Positions 15,814 through 25,582 of a stretch of DNA of 64,000 nt are shown in pieces; the stretch's first letter is position 1; every line of letters begins with the position of its first letter. Location of the stretch: the NCBI RefSeq assembly GCF_026385485.1, contig NZ_JANIDX010000001.1, positions 248,001 to 312,000 on the forward strand. The letters are read 5' to 3'. Source of the stretch: Bombella pollinis (lineage in GTDB: Bacteria > Pseudomonadota > Alphaproteobacteria > Acetobacterales > Acetobacteraceae). Below the pieces are notes generated by a model. It was not told the DNA's origin, made no database searches, and worked only from the letters and a program-made list of their open reading frames with translations. The position numbers and the translations under genes are program-made.

Positions 15814-18405
15814 ATGCTTTCCACGCTGACAAACCGTCTCAATGCGTTTTGTGGCCGCCATGTCGCCCTTGTATTGACCATTTTTACCTTGTTATGCGCT
15901 GGCTCGGTATGGCTTAGCCTTAACCATCTCGGCATCACAACCGAGACCGATAAGCTCTTTGCCGATACCCTCCCTTGGAAGCAAAAAAACCATCAATTAG
16001 AAGAACTTTTCCCCGGCGAGAAGAACACCCTCGTCGCCATCATCAGCTCCGCTACGCCTGAAGAAGGGCGCGAGGCAGCGCACGATCTTGCCGCCATCCT
16101 CGCACAAGACCATGAGCATTTCGATAAAGTCAGCCAACCTGATGCTGACCCTTTCTATACCCGTAATGCCTTCCTCTTTATCGATACAAAAGAGCTAGAA
16201 CCCCTGCTCGATTCCATCATCGCCGCACAACCATTCCTCGGTACCTTAGCTGCCGACCCTTCTGCGCGCGGCCTCTTTGGCACCTTCGGCCTTATGGCAA
16301 CAGCCCTTAAAACTGGCCAACCCATCCCTGCTAGCTTCAATACCGCTCTTGATGGCCTAACCCATACATTAGAGCAAGGCATGACAGGCCAAGCCGCCCC
16401 CCTCTCTTGGGAGAAATTACTCTCCGGTGGTTTGAGCGACCTTGGCGGGCATTACCAATTTGTCGTCACCCATCCACGGCCTGATTTCTCCTCCTTTGAG
16501 CCCTCAGAGGCCGCCACAAAAGCCATGCGTGCGGCCTTAAACACACTGCCCAGCGTCAAAGCAGGGCGGACCCATGCGCTCATCACCGGGGAAGCGAAAC
16601 TCAGTGATGAGGAGTTCTCCACCGTTGCCCAAGGGATGGTCATCGGCCTTATCATTTCTTTCGCCCTTGTTGCGCTTTGGCTCATCCTTGCCGTGCGGAC
16701 ATTGCGCGTTGCTATCCCCATCCTCCTGACGCTCATCATTGGCTTGTTACTCACAACAGGGTTTGCAGCCTTAATTGTCGGCACCTTGAATATGATTTCG
16801 GTCGCCTTTGCCATCTTATTCGTTGGAATTGCGGTCGATTTCGCCATTCAATTTGGTGTGCGCTTCCGCTGCCAAAAGGATGAGCAGAACCAACCCCTCG
16901 CCCCCCTTGCAGCCTTAGAGCGCACCGGCAAAGAGAGTGGCCCGCAAATCTTTGTTGCCTCCCTAGCAACAGCGGCGGGCTTCCTCGCTTTCACACCCAC
17001 GAATTTTGTAGGGGTTGCCCAATTAGGGCTTATTGCTGGGGGCGGGATGATCATCGCCTTCTTCTGCACCCTGACTCTTCTACCCGCTTTGCTGATGGCC
17101 TTCCGCGCCAAACCGGGGGCGAGCAGCACGGGCTTTACATCTCTCCTGCCGATAGACCGCGCTTTACAGCGTTATCGCACCCCTGTTCTGAGCATTTTTG
17201 GGGTGCTCGGCCTTATCGGGCTTTGCCTCATCCCACGCCTGAGCTTTGATGCCGACCCCCTCCATACCAAAAAGCCTGACACAGAGGGCATGAAGGCCCT
17301 TAATCTACTGGAGGAAAACCCCCTCACAACCCCGTATAATGCCCAAGTCCTCACCCCAGACATTGCTACCGCTGCACGCCAAGCGGCGGCCTTTAACAAG
17401 CTCGAAAGCGTACATGATGTCCTCTGGCTTGGGGCCCTCGTCCCCGATGACCAAGACGCTAAAATCCAGCTCATCCATGATGCAGGCGACATCATCCTCC
17501 CTACCTTAGATGTTAACCACCCAGCCCCGCCCCCTTCCGCCGCGGAACTCCGCCAAGCAGCCCTTAAAGCCGCTCATTCTTTTGATGGGTTAGACGGTAA
17601 ATTAACCCCCGCCCTCGCTGCTTTACATAATGCGCTTTTACGCCTCTCTACCGCCCCTGATGCCACATTGCTCTCCACCAATGAGGCCCTCACCCACTTC
17701 CTCCCCGCAGAGCTTAACCAGCTTAAAACGCTCCTAGTCCCCCCACCGTCCATTACGATGCAGAGCATCCCGGCCCATATCCGTGCCGACTATATTGCCT
17801 CTAACGGGGCCTATCGTTTGGTCATTCACCCTAAAGGACAAATGTCCGAGACCAAGACGCTCCATCGCTTCGTCAATGAGCTAGAGACGGTCACCCCTGA
17901 TATTTCCGGCCCAGCTTTGGAGATTATCGCCAGTGCCCAGACCATCACACACGCCTTTATTACCGCAGCTATCTGCGCCATTATCGCCATTGCGCTGATT
18001 TTACTCATCACATTGCGCCGCGTGCTCGATAGCCTCCTCGTGCTGTTGCCCTTGCTCCTCTCCTCACTTCTCACGGTGATTCTCGTCATCACGGTGCCGG
18101 AGCAACTCAATTACGCGAACATCATCGCCTTACCCCTTTTGCTAGGGGTCGGGGTGTCCTTTAACATCTATTTCGTCATGAACTGGCGTGCAGGGTTGCA
18201 TAATCCCCTTTCCTCCCCCACAGCACGAGCGGTTTTATTCTCTGCCCTGACAACTGGTTCCGCCTTTGGCTCTTTAGCAGCCTCCATCCATCCGGGCACC
18301 GCTAGTATGGGGCGGCTTTTACTTCTCTCCCTCACCTGCACGCTCATCTGCTCACTTGTCTTTATCCCCGCCCTCTTACCGGGGGAAAAAGAGGACTTAA
18401 AATAA
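15814..18405 (+). CDS. hpnN: HpnN-type hopanoid RND transporter
   Basis: An MMPL/RND-superfamily inner-membrane exporter of the HpnN type, which moves hopanoids to the outer membrane in other bacteria. The layout is a transmembrane helix near 15-35, a periplasmic domain beginning with T-E-T-D-K-L-F-A-D, five helices around 265-430 with V-G-I-A-V-D-F-A-I-Q-F-G (RND/MMPL helix-4 motif), a second periplasmic domain, and a second helix bundle to the C terminus with G-V-G-V-S-F-N-I-Y-F. The ATG at 15814 (863 residues) follows AAGAGGA; a longer frame from 15763 is less likely. No other hopanoid gene is adjacent. A terminator-like hairpin follows at 18434-18460. Confidence 0.85.
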   Translation: MLSTLTNRLNAFCGRHVALVLTIFTLLCAGSVWLSLNHLGITTETDKLFADTLPWKQKNHQLEELFPGEKNTLVAIISSATPEEGREAAHDLAAILAQDHEHFDKVSQPDADPFYTRNAFLFIDTKELEPLLDSIIAAQPFLGTLAADPSARGLFGTFGLMATALKTGQPIPASFNTALDGLTHTLEQGMTGQAAPLSWEKLLSGGLSDLGGHYQFVVTHPRPDFSSFEPSEAATKAMRAALNTLPSVKAGRTHALITGEAKLSDEEFSTVAQGMVIGLIISFALVALWLILAVRTLRVAIPILLTLIIGLLLTTGFAALIVGTLNMISVAFAILFVGIAVDFAIQFGVRFRCQKDEQNQPLAPLAALERTGKESGPQIFVASLATAAGFLAFTPTNFVGVAQLGLIAGGGMIIAFFCTLTLLPALLMAFRAKPGASSTGFTSLLPIDRALQRYRTPVLSIFGVLGLIGLCLIPRLSFDADPLHTKKPDTEGMKALNLLEENPLTTPYNAQVLTPDIATAARQAAAFNKLESVHDVLWLGALVPDDQDAKIQLIHDAGDIILPTLDVNHPAPPPSAAELRQAALKAAHSFDGLDGKLTPALAALHNALLRLSTAPDATLLSTNEALTHFLPAELNQLKTLLVPPPSITMQSIPAHIRADYIASNGAYRLVIHPKGQMSETKTLHRFVNELETVTPDISGPALEIIASAQTITHAFITAAICAIIAIALILLITLRRVLDSLLVLLPLLLSSLLTVILVITVPEQLNYANIIALPLLLGVGVSFNIYFVMNWRAGLHNPLSSPTARAVLFSALTTGSAFGSLAASIHPGTASMGRLLLLSLTCTLICSLVFIPALLPGEKEDLK

Positions 18406-18433
18406 ACCTCTTTTGAGAAAACTGGCTGATTAT

Positions 18434-18460
18434 AAGGGGTTTTTCATAAGCCCCTTTATT
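18434..18460 (+). terminator. Hairpin after hpnN
   Basis: AAGGGG (18434-18439) pairs with CCCCTT (18451-18456) around an 11-base loop, followed by the T-rich TATT. It lies about 30 bases past the hpnN stop and probably ends its transcript. Confidence 0.55.
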
Positions 18461-18592
18461 AATCGGTAATCCATATCTCTGTAAGAGGTTTATTTGATGA
18501 GTCTCTTTGAAGAACTTTTGCGTTAAATCAATGTTCTAACCTCATTTTAATCATCTTCTGGGGCCGTAAAAACCATAACAAGGTCCCATGTA

Positions 18593-20323
18593 ATGCCCAA
18601 AAGACCCTTTCCCCATATCGTCCTTTACACCACGCTCCTGACAGCTGGCCTGGGCACCACACTGTCACCTGCTCATGCTGAAGCAAGCAGCACAACTCCC
18701 GCTAGTACCGATTCTTCACAGCTAAAACGCAGCATCCTCGACCGCATCATGCACACAGCACCGGGCGGCTGTCCGGCTGAAGCCCCCCAATCTAACCCTT
18801 ATGGCATTTGGGCTCGTGGGGATGGGAGTGAGACAGGCTTCGGCCCCGTCTCCCAATATGGTACCCCAGCGGGGATGGATAGCATCAGCCAGCCTAAAAC
18901 CGGCCTTTGTGACCGTGGCGACCCTTTTGATAGCTATAAGCACATGAAGCTTAATGATAGCGGCTCCATCTGGCTTAGCCTTGCTGGGGAAACGCGGCTG
19001 AATAACTGGTACGATAGGCGGCCTGTCTTTGGTGCAGCGATTGACCCTACCACCTCCATGAAGGCCCGCCCCTTTAACTCTGGCCGCTTTGCTGTCCGTA
19101 ATCTTTGGAGTGCGGACCTCCATTTTGGCCAGCATGTACGCTTCTTTGGCCAACTTATTAACGCTGATGCTGGTGGGTGGCGCGGCTATAGCTATGATGG
19201 CACCTTCCGTAAAAACTTAGACCTTCAACAAGCGTTTGTAGAGCTTAGCGGCAATGCTGTTGGAGGGCATGGCGGCTTCATCTTTGGGCGGCAGCAATTC
19301 CTTGATGCGCCTGACTATATGATCGGTAATCGCGATGTGCTGAATGTCCCACTCAGCTGGGATGGGTTCCGCATTTACGAGCATTGGAACCGCGTCCGGT
19401 TTGATGGTTTTTATTTCATCAATACAAAGAACAACCATACAGATAGCTTCCGTGGGGGGAACTCCCTTTTCCACGACACACTTGATTATAAAACCCGCCT
19501 TTATGGGGCTAACATCACCTATGCGCCGCCGGATTTCCACTTCCTTGGGGAGGCAGGATATTCCTTCATCAACATCTTCTATTATGGCTATGAGCTTAAC
19601 GGCGGGCCTGCCCAGCAAACAGTGATGTATAATGCCTCCGCATTAGGCCACACCAAACGCAATAACTTTGGCATGCGGTGGCATGGGGAGGCCGGGCCTA
19701 TCAGCTTCTCCTTTGGGGGAGCGTATCAGCAGGGGCGGTTCTATCAATCTTATAACGCCGCAAACCATTATGATAAAATGAACCGCCATGTAAATGCGTG
19801 GTCCATGAATGGCACGGTGGATTACCATTTCCGCCATGTTATGTGGCATCCTACCATCGGTGTGCAGGGCGATGCTTATTCCGGCGGTGGCGCACGCGGG
19901 ACGACAGGCAGTGTGAACACCTATATCGAACCCTTCGGTGTAAACACGAATTATCTGGACCCCACCAATTACCTCACCGGGCAAAACTTGATCGACTTTG
20001 CCCCAAAGGCGAGCTTCTCCCCCACCAACTATCTAACCTTCCAACTCAAACTACCCATTTATTGGCGTTACAATACGGGGGATGACACATACTCCATCTA
20101 TGGGCGTAACATCTTCCAACGGCAATTCACCTCCGGGAGATATAATGCTTATAACTACGACTCCTTTGTCGGGATTGCCCCACAAATGGCAGCAAGCTTA
20201 CGCCTTGGCCCTCATTTAACCTGGGATCATCATGTCGTCCGCTTCCTTACATCCCACGCCATGCACCAAGCTGGCGCACATGATGCAACCTATTACCAAT
20301 CCTCCCTCACCCTCACTTACTAA
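18593..20323 (+). CDS. Alginate-export-family outer-membrane porin
   Basis: A 576-residue outer-membrane beta-barrel. The signal peptide cleaves after S-P-A-H-A (about residue 30). After a linker, the barrel begins near 125 (G-S-I-W-L-S-L-A-G-E-T-R) and has the alginate-export-family hallmarks G-R-Q-Q-F-L-D-A-P-D-Y and repeated strands rich in Tyr, Phe and Asn. It closes with a terminal strand ending S-L-T-L-T-Y. In acetic acid bacteria these proteins are common porins not tied to alginate, so the substrate is not inferred. It is a single gene with its own hairpin terminator at 20331-20349. Confidence 0.8.
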   Translation: MPKRPFPHIVLYTTLLTAGLGTTLSPAHAEASSTTPASTDSSQLKRSILDRIMHTAPGGCPAEAPQSNPYGIWARGDGSETGFGPVSQYGTPAGMDSISQPKTGLCDRGDPFDSYKHMKLNDSGSIWLSLAGETRLNNWYDRRPVFGAAIDPTTSMKARPFNSGRFAVRNLWSADLHFGQHVRFFGQLINADAGGWRGYSYDGTFRKNLDLQQAFVELSGNAVGGHGGFIFGRQQFLDAPDYMIGNRDVLNVPLSWDGFRIYEHWNRVRFDGFYFINTKNNHTDSFRGGNSLFHDTLDYKTRLYGANITYAPPDFHFLGEAGYSFINIFYYGYELNGGPAQQTVMYNASALGHTKRNNFGMRWHGEAGPISFSFGGAYQQGRFYQSYNAANHYDKMNRHVNAWSMNGTVDYHFRHVMWHPTIGVQGDAYSGGGARGTTGSVNTYIEPFGVNTNYLDPTNYLTGQNLIDFAPKASFSPTNYLTFQLKLPIYWRYNTGDDTYSIYGRNIFQRQFTSGRYNAYNYDSFVGIAPQMAASLRLGPHLTWDHHVVRFLTSHAMHQAGAHDATYYQSSLTLTY

Positions 20324-20330
20324 CTTGATA

Positions 20331-20349
20331 GGGGCAGAAATGCCCCTTT
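20331..20349 (+). terminator. Terminator after alginate-export porin gene
   Basis: GGGGC (20331-20335) pairs with GCCCC (20342-20346) around a 6-base loop, followed by TTT. It begins 8 bases past the stop codon. Confidence 0.6.
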
Positions 20350-20466
20350 CCCCCTCACCTTAAAAGACTAACAGCTGTTTTCACTCTTGGATTTACAAAA
20401 AAGCCTTGATAAACCCCTTATCCGTCCTTCTTTAGTCCTATTTATTCTGCCCTGAAAGTCTCCCCC

Positions 20467-20952
20467 ATGCAGGCTATCTTTCGCAATGCTATGAGTCGCC
20501 TTGGCTCACCTGTTACACTCGTTACCACTGATGGCCCTGCGGGGCGTTATGGCTTAACAGTCTCCGCCATAACGAGTGTTACCGATACCCCGCCCACAAT
20601 ATTGGTCTGCTTTAATCGTGCTAACGCATCGCATGAGGCCTTTTTGACCAACAAAAAACTCGGCATTAACATCCTCGGTAAAGGCCATGATGATCTCGCC
20701 TGCGCCTTTGCTAATAACCAACTCACCGCGACAGAACGCTTCACATGCGGGCAATGGCACCCCGGCCCGCTCGGCTCCCCCTTATTAGACGGCGCGCTGG
20801 CCACGCTTGATTGTACGATAGAGAATACACACACCATCGGCACGCATGACGTCCTCATCTGCCGGGTGCATGCCATTACAATAGATGATGGGACACGCCA
20901 CGGGCTAACATGGTTTGACCGGGCCTTCCATCACCTACCAACACGCGCCTAA
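20467..20952 (+). CDS. Flavin reductase family protein
   Basis: A 161-residue FMN-binding split-barrel flavin reductase, providing reduced flavin to a monooxygenase. The family pattern is A-M-S-R-L-G-S-P-V-T-L-V-T-T, then G-L-T-V-S-A-I-T-S-V, then P-P-T-I-L-V-C-F-N-R and the I-N-I-L-G stretch. Similar to RutF, HpaC and NtaB types, but no monooxygenase lies nearby, so the partner is unknown. The gene's stop overlaps the convergent mntH stop by 4 bases (20949-20952). Confidence 0.85.
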   Translation: MQAIFRNAMSRLGSPVTLVTTDGPAGRYGLTVSAITSVTDTPPTILVCFNRANASHEAFLTNKKLGINILGKGHDDLACAFANNQLTATERFTCGQWHPGPLGSPLLDGALATLDCTIENTHTIGTHDVLICRVHAITIDDGTRHGLTWFDRAFHHLPTRA

Positions 20953-22256
20953 AACAGGGCATCGCTTAGTAATTTTACATTCAACCCAACAATCACCAGC
21001 ACCACAAACCACGCTAAAACAGCCCATAAGGGCGTAAGACGAAACGCCCCCATCTTCTGCCGGCTTGAGACAAACCAAACAAGCGGAATCATCGCAAAGG
21101 GCAACTGCATGGAAAGGACAATCTGGCTCAATACGAGCAAATCCCCCACCTTCCCCTGCCCATAAAGAGCAACAATAACAATAACGGGCAACACAGCTAT
21201 GCCACGGGTGATGAGTCGCCGCACCCAATAGGGCAACCGTAAGTGAAGGAAGCCCTCCATCACGATTTGCCCTGCTAACGTCCCTGTAACGGTGGAGTTT
21301 GTGCCTGCCGCAAGCAACGCTACGGCAAATAAGGTCGAGGCCAGCCCAAAGCCCAACACGGGCGAAAGCAGCCGCCACGCATCGCTAATCTCAGCCACAT
21401 TTTGATATTTCGTGCCATGGAACGCCGCCGCAGCCACAATTAAAATCGCAGCATTGATGAACAAAGCCAGCGTTAAAGCCAATGTGCTATCCCATGTCGC
21501 CCAGCGCAGCGCATCTCGCCGCCCTTCCACCGTACGCGGGTAGGAGCGGCTTTTTACCAAAGAGGAATGGAGATAAAGATTATGAGGCATAACCGTAGCC
21601 CCAATAATCCCAATCGCCACATACAGCATATCGGGGTTCGTCAAAATATGTGGCGATGGCACAAAGCCTTTTAAAATCCCCCCGATAGACGGGGATGCCG
21701 CCACAAGCTGTATGCCAAAGCACACGGCAATAATCCCCAAAAGGGTTATCACAAAAGCTTCCAGCGCGCGCATCCCACGCTGCATGAGCAATAAGACGAG
21801 AAAAACATCCAAAACGGAAATTAACGTCCCGGCCATGATGGAAAGGCCAAACAATAAGTTCAACGCAACAGCCGTGCCGATAACCTCGGCTAAATCACAC
21901 GCAATGATGGCGACTTCACAAGTCAGCCACAGGGGGATATTTGCCCAACGTGGTAACCAATCGCGGCAGGCTTGGGCAAGGTCACGCCCTGTTACAATCC
22001 CTAACCGTGCCGCAAGGGCTTGGAGCAGGACCGCCATAATATTGGCCAGCAAGATGACCGATAGTAAGCGATACCCAAACCGTGCCCCACCTTGTAGGTC
22101 TGTGGCCCAATTACCGGGGTCCATATACCCCACGGCAACCATATAGCCGGGGCCAATAAAGGCTAAAAACCGCCTCAGCCAGAAGCTTGCCCGCGCCGGT
22201 ACAGCCACAGCACCACGCGCCGCATCCTCAACGGGCATATAGTCTGCCTCAGGCAC
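20949..22256 (-). CDS. mntH: Nramp divalent metal transporter MntH
   Basis: Proton-coupled Mn2+/Fe2+ importer, 435 residues and about 11 membrane helices. The metal site is visible as Y-M-D-P-G-N-W in helix 1 and M-P-H-N-L-Y-L-H in helix 6, both Nramp signatures. The start is GTG at 22256 with AAAGGA 7 bases upstream; an ATG at 22238 would shorten the N-terminal tail. It lies 30 bases after the DUF3297 gene on the same strand and may be co-transcribed with it. I saw no clear Fur, Mur or MntR box in the short spacer. Confidence 0.93.
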   Translation of the reverse strand: MPEADYMPVEDAARGAVAVPARASFWLRRFLAFIGPGYMVAVGYMDPGNWATDLQGGARFGYRLLSVILLANIMAVLLQALAARLGIVTGRDLAQACRDWLPRWANIPLWLTCEVAIIACDLAEVIGTAVALNLLFGLSIMAGTLISVLDVFLVLLLMQRGMRALEAFVITLLGIIAVCFGIQLVAASPSIGGILKGFVPSPHILTNPDMLYVAIGIIGATVMPHNLYLHSSLVKSRSYPRTVEGRRDALRWATWDSTLALTLALFINAAILIVAAAAFHGTKYQNVAEISDAWRLLSPVLGFGLASTLFAVALLAAGTNSTVTGTLAGQIVMEGFLHLRLPYWVRRLITRGIAVLPVIVIVALYGQGKVGDLLVLSQIVLSMQLPFAMIPLVWFVSSRQKMGAFRLTPLWAVLAWFVVLVIVGLNVKLLSDALF

Positions 22257-22285
22257 GCTTTAATCCTTTATGTTAGAGGGGCTAA

Positions 22286-22546
22286 TCAGGACGCCGCCTC
22301 ACCTTTAAACCAGACTTCAACAGGGCCATTCAGCTTTAACGTCATCGGCCGGCCCCGCCGGTCTAAAGACCGCCCTACAGAGACACGAATCCACCCCTCA
22401 CTCACGCAATATTCCTCAACATTGGTCTTTTCTTCCCCTTTAAAGCGCACACCTATGCCGCGGCCCAATATCTCCTCATTATAATAAGGGCTATCAGGGT
22501 AGATAGAGAGGCGATCAGGTAATGTATCACTCATCGAATCAGTCAT
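22286..22546 (-). CDS. DUF3297 family protein
   Basis: A small soluble protein (86 residues, or 82 if the second ATG at 22534 is used) of DUF3297, a conserved proteobacterial family of unknown function. The family pattern is clear: L-P-D-R-L-S, then G-I-G-V-R-F-K-G, then R-V-S-V-G-R-S-L-D-R-R-G-R-P-M-T and a final V-E-V-W-F. AAAGGA lies about 11 bases before the second ATG and directly abuts the first, which favours 22534. It is directly upstream of mntH. Confidence 0.8.
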   Translation of the reverse strand: MTDSMSDTLPDRLSIYPDSPYYNEEILGRGIGVRFKGEEKTNVEEYCVSEGWIRVSVGRSLDRRGRPMTLKLNGPVEVWFKGEAAS

Positions 22547-22623
22547 CCTTTCATTAAAATCTGGCAGATGATTCTGGCAGGCTGCCCTTCCATAACAACC
22601 AACCTACCAAAAAGAAGCCCTCT

Positions 22624-23091
22624 TTAAGCGACTTCAAACATCGCTTCAACTTCTACCGGGGCATTCAGCGGTAAGCTCGGCACACCAACGGTCGAGCGGG
22701 CATGTTGGCCAACCTCCCCAACAAACACCGCAGCAGCAAGGTCAGAAGCCCCATTCATCACAGCAGCATGATCGGTAAAATCAGGCGTGCAGGCCATAAA
22801 ACCACCAAGACGCACAACCCGCCGCACACGGGAAAGATCACCCCCCAAAGCCGTATTAAGCTGGGCCAGAATATTGATAAAACATGCTCGTGCGCATGCT
22901 GTCCCTGCTTGATTGGAGACTTCACCACCCAACTTACCAGTAATCAGCAATTTACCATCCACTAATGGCAACTGCCCGGAGACAACCAATAAATTACCCG
23001 TCCGCACAACAGGGAGGTAATTCGCCACAGGGGCAGCGGCAACGGGAAGCTCAATATTTAACGCAGCGAGACGACTTTCTGGTGTGGACAT
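22624..23091 (-). CDS. RidA/YjgF family protein
   Basis: A 155-residue RidA-family protein. Family members hydrolyse reactive enamine/imine intermediates from PLP enzymes. Motifs are V-V-S-G-Q-L-P, the N-I-L-A-Q-L helix, and R-S-T-V-G-V-P-S-L-P-L-N-A-P-V-E-V-E at the end, including the Arg that contacts the imino acid carboxylate. The ATG at 23091 has GGGAG upstream; the frame is open to 23175 but the extra part is unconserved. It is 98 bases downstream of metY on the same strand, so a link with that PLP enzyme is reasonable but inferred. Confidence 0.88.
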   Translation of the reverse strand: MSTPESRLAALNIELPVAAAPVANYLPVVRTGNLLVVSGQLPLVDGKLLITGKLGGEVSNQAGTACARACFINILAQLNTALGGDLSRVRRVVRLGGFMACTPDFTDHAAVMNGASDLAAAVFVGEVGQHARSTVGVPSLPLNAPVEVEAMFEVA

Positions 23092-23189
23092 AATCTTCTC
23101 CCTTTTTCTCCCAATGGGGTCAAACCCTGCACACCCTGCGCTGTAAAGCCTCTCTTGCCAAGGGGCCCCGAGCAAGAAATCCCCCCCCC

Positions 23190-24479
23190 TTACCCAGCAG
23201 CACGCCCCAAAGCCTGCGTTAAGTCTGCCAAAATATCCTCTGGATGCTCCAATCCAATCGACAACCGCACATAGCCGGGGGAGACCCCTGCCGCCTTTTG
23301 CTCCGCCTCGCTCAACTGCGCATGGGTTGTAGAGGCAGGATGGATCGCAAGGCTCCGCGCATCGCCAATATTAGCGACATGATAAAACAGCTCCAACGCA
23401 TCAATAAAACGTTGGCCTGCCTCACGCCCGCCAGAAAGCTCAAAGCCGACAAGCCCGCCAAAGCCCCCCTGCAAAACAGCTTCCGCACGCTGCCGTGCCT
23501 CACCCTCCTGCAAGGCGGGGTAGATAACGCGCTGCACGTCAGGACGCCCCTGCAAAAACTGCGCCACTTTTAGCGCATTCTCGCAATGCCGCGGCATCCG
23601 CAGTGGTAAGGTCTCCACCCCTTGCAAAAGCTGGAAGGCATTAAAGGGCGAAAGAGCCGCCCCACCATCGCGCAGCAATACCGCTCTTGCCCGCAGCGCA
23701 TATGCAACTGGCCCTAAAGGACGAGCAGCCTCCGTCCAAATCGCCCCATGATAGCTTGGGTCTGGCTGTGTGAGCAACGGGTGACGCTGCCCCCATTCAA
23801 ACTGCCCACCATCAATCACTAACCCACCAATAGAGGTCCCATGCCCGCCAATATATTTGGTCGCCGAATACACCACAATCGCCGCACCATGCGCTAAGGG
23901 ACGTGCCAATAACGGGGTGGCCGTATTATCAACAATCAGAGGGATCCCCAAGGCGCGCCCCGCTTTGGCAATCGCTGCCATGGGAGCGACAATCAATTTC
24001 GGGTTCGGCAAAGTTTCTACATACCATGCCCGCGTCCGCTCATCACTTGCCGCTTCAAAGGCTGCCGGGTCGGATGGGTCCACAAAACGCACCTCTATAC
24101 CCATCATCTTGAGGGTATGGGCAAAGAGATTCCACGTCCCCCCATATAAGTCTGTCCCGCTGACGATATTATCCCCAACCTCCGCGAGATTTTGCACCGC
24201 TACAGCCGATGCCGCCTGACCAGACGCCACCGCTACAGCCGCTGCTGCCCCCTCTAACGCGGCCATGCGTTTTTCAAACACATCAACTGTTGGGTTTGTC
24301 AGGCGGGAATAAATCATCCCCACATCCTTCAGCGCAAACCGGTCCGCCGCTTGTTGGCTGCTCTCAAATTGATAAGAGGTCGTCTGATGGATAGGTGGCA
24401 CGACAGACCCCGTCACCGGGTCAGCCCGCCAACCAGCATGCAGGGCTAATGTTTCGGGATGATATGTAGTGCATGCCAT
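23190..24479 (-). CDS. metY: O-acetylhomoserine aminocarboxypropyltransferase
   Basis: A PLP enzyme that makes homocysteine from O-acetylhomoserine and sulfide (methionine synthesis by direct sulfhydrylation). The 429 residues match the long Cys/Met-metabolism class. The PLP lysine is in V-Y-S-A-T-K-Y-I-G-G-H (Lys208), with Y-S-R-L-T-N-P-T near 57-64 and A-S-G-Q-A-A at 85-90. The ATG at 24479 has GAGGAGG 5 bases upstream; the in-frame extension to 24518 is not needed. Upstream on the minus strand a TATAAT-like box sits at 24548-24553. I did not recognise a SAM riboswitch in the leader. Confidence 0.92.
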   Translation of the reverse strand: MACTTYHPETLALHAGWRADPVTGSVVPPIHQTTSYQFESSQQAADRFALKDVGMIYSRLTNPTVDVFEKRMAALEGAAAAVAVASGQAASAVAVQNLAEVGDNIVSGTDLYGGTWNLFAHTLKMMGIEVRFVDPSDPAAFEAASDERTRAWYVETLPNPKLIVAPMAAIAKAGRALGIPLIVDNTATPLLARPLAHGAAIVVYSATKYIGGHGTSIGGLVIDGGQFEWGQRHPLLTQPDPSYHGAIWTEAARPLGPVAYALRARAVLLRDGGAALSPFNAFQLLQGVETLPLRMPRHCENALKVAQFLQGRPDVQRVIYPALQEGEARQRAEAVLQGGFGGLVGFELSGGREAGQRFIDALELFYHVANIGDARSLAIHPASTTHAQLSEAEQKAAGVSPGYVRLSIGLEHPEDILADLTQALGRAAG

Positions 24480-24754
24480 GGGGCCTCCTCGGTAATATCT
24501 CATCCATAAGACGAACAAGCAAAACGGACTTTATCCCTTTAGGGCATATTATACCCCATCAGCACAACTACCCCCTACCGATGAACCTCTTTGAAACAGA
24601 TAAGAACACTTAATATGTTACCTTTTTAAAATAATCTCCAAAACCTAAACTCGTTGTAATAGCTCTCATAGGGAATATAGGATTGATTTTATCCGTAATA
24701 ACTCTATAAGCGGCGGTTCTTCTCATAATTTCAGTCCGTTAGAGGGTTACAGTC

Positions 24755-25534
24755 ATGCAGCTCGCTTCCCTTATTCGCAATGAAACAGGCCTTGATAATG
24801 CGCCAACGGTCGTTCTGCTTCATGGTGTTTTTGGGCGGGCGCGTAACTTGGGCATCCTACAACGGGCCCTTAGCCCTTATTTTAACACGGTTGCTTTTGA
24901 CCTCCGTTGCCATGGCGAGAGCGACCACGCCCCCATCTCCTACCCGGAAATGGCCAAAGATGTACTTGAAAGCATGGATGCACTCGGTATTGAGAAAGCC
25001 CATCTCGTAGGCCATTCCATGGGCGGGAAAACAGCCATGGCCACCACGCTGACCGCCCCGGAACGTATTGAAAAGCTGCTCATCGCCGACATCGCCCCCG
25101 ATACGATGATTCATGGCCAGCATGACCTTGCCCAACAGCTTTATCATACGCCGCTTCCTGCCCTCAGCAGCCATGCCGAAATCCGCAAGTTCCTTCATGA
25201 CCTCACCGATGACCCCTCCGTAGGCGAGCTCATTGCCCAGCACATCACCCCCGGTGACCCTGCCCAATGGAATATCGGTGTGACAGATATTGTCGCTAGC
25301 TTCCCCGTGATTCAGGAATGGCCAGTCGAAGCCTTTAGCGGCAAAACATGGGACGGCCCTGCCCTCTTTATCCGTGGCGGGGATTCACCTTACATCAAGC
25401 CCCATCATCATGCTGTCATTCAGGATTACTTCCCCAAAGCGGAGGTCAAGACCATCCCCAATACCGGCCATTGGCTGCATGTGGAAGATGCCCCCAGCTT
25501 TAACGCCATGATGTTGGACTTCTTCCGCGGGTAA
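24755..25534 (+). CDS. Alpha/beta hydrolase, YbfF-like
   Basis: A 259-residue serine hydrolase of the alpha/beta fold. The oxyanion motif is L-L-H-G-V-F-G (21-27), the nucleophile elbow is G-H-S-M-G-G with Ser88, and the likely catalytic His is in G-H-W-L-H near residue 240. The acid is probably in the R-G-G-D-S segment. It resembles YbfF-type esterases or thioesterases acting on short acyl substrates; the substrate is unknown. The start is supported by AGAGGG upstream. It shares a bidirectional terminator with the convergent hisD. Confidence 0.85.
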   Translation: MQLASLIRNETGLDNAPTVVLLHGVFGRARNLGILQRALSPYFNTVAFDLRCHGESDHAPISYPEMAKDVLESMDALGIEKAHLVGHSMGGKTAMATTLTAPERIEKLLIADIAPDTMIHGQHDLAQQLYHTPLPALSSHAEIRKFLHDLTDDPSVGELIAQHITPGDPAQWNIGVTDIVASFPVIQEWPVEAFSGKTWDGPALFIRGGDSPYIKPHHHAVIQDYFPKAEVKTIPNTGHWLHVEDAPSFNAMMLDFFRG

Positions 25535-25541
25535 CCCCATC

Positions 25542-25578
25542 AAAAAAGGCCGCCCTCATCAAAGGAGCGGCCCTTTTT
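25542..25578. terminator. Bidirectional terminator between hydrolase gene and hisD
   Basis: GGCCGC (25548-25553) pairs with GCGGCC (25567-25572). There are six A to the left and five T to the right, so the RNA ends in a U run in either direction. It lies between two convergent stop codons. Confidence 0.85.
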
Positions 25579-25582
25579 AACA

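Noticed and set aside
24480..24754. SAM-responsive riboswitch upstream of metY
   Set aside because: The leader lacks the conserved SAM-II pseudoknot pattern I would expect in Alphaproteobacteria; only a TATAAT-like box and a weak CCCTAAAGGG hairpin are visible. A covariance-model search would be decisive.
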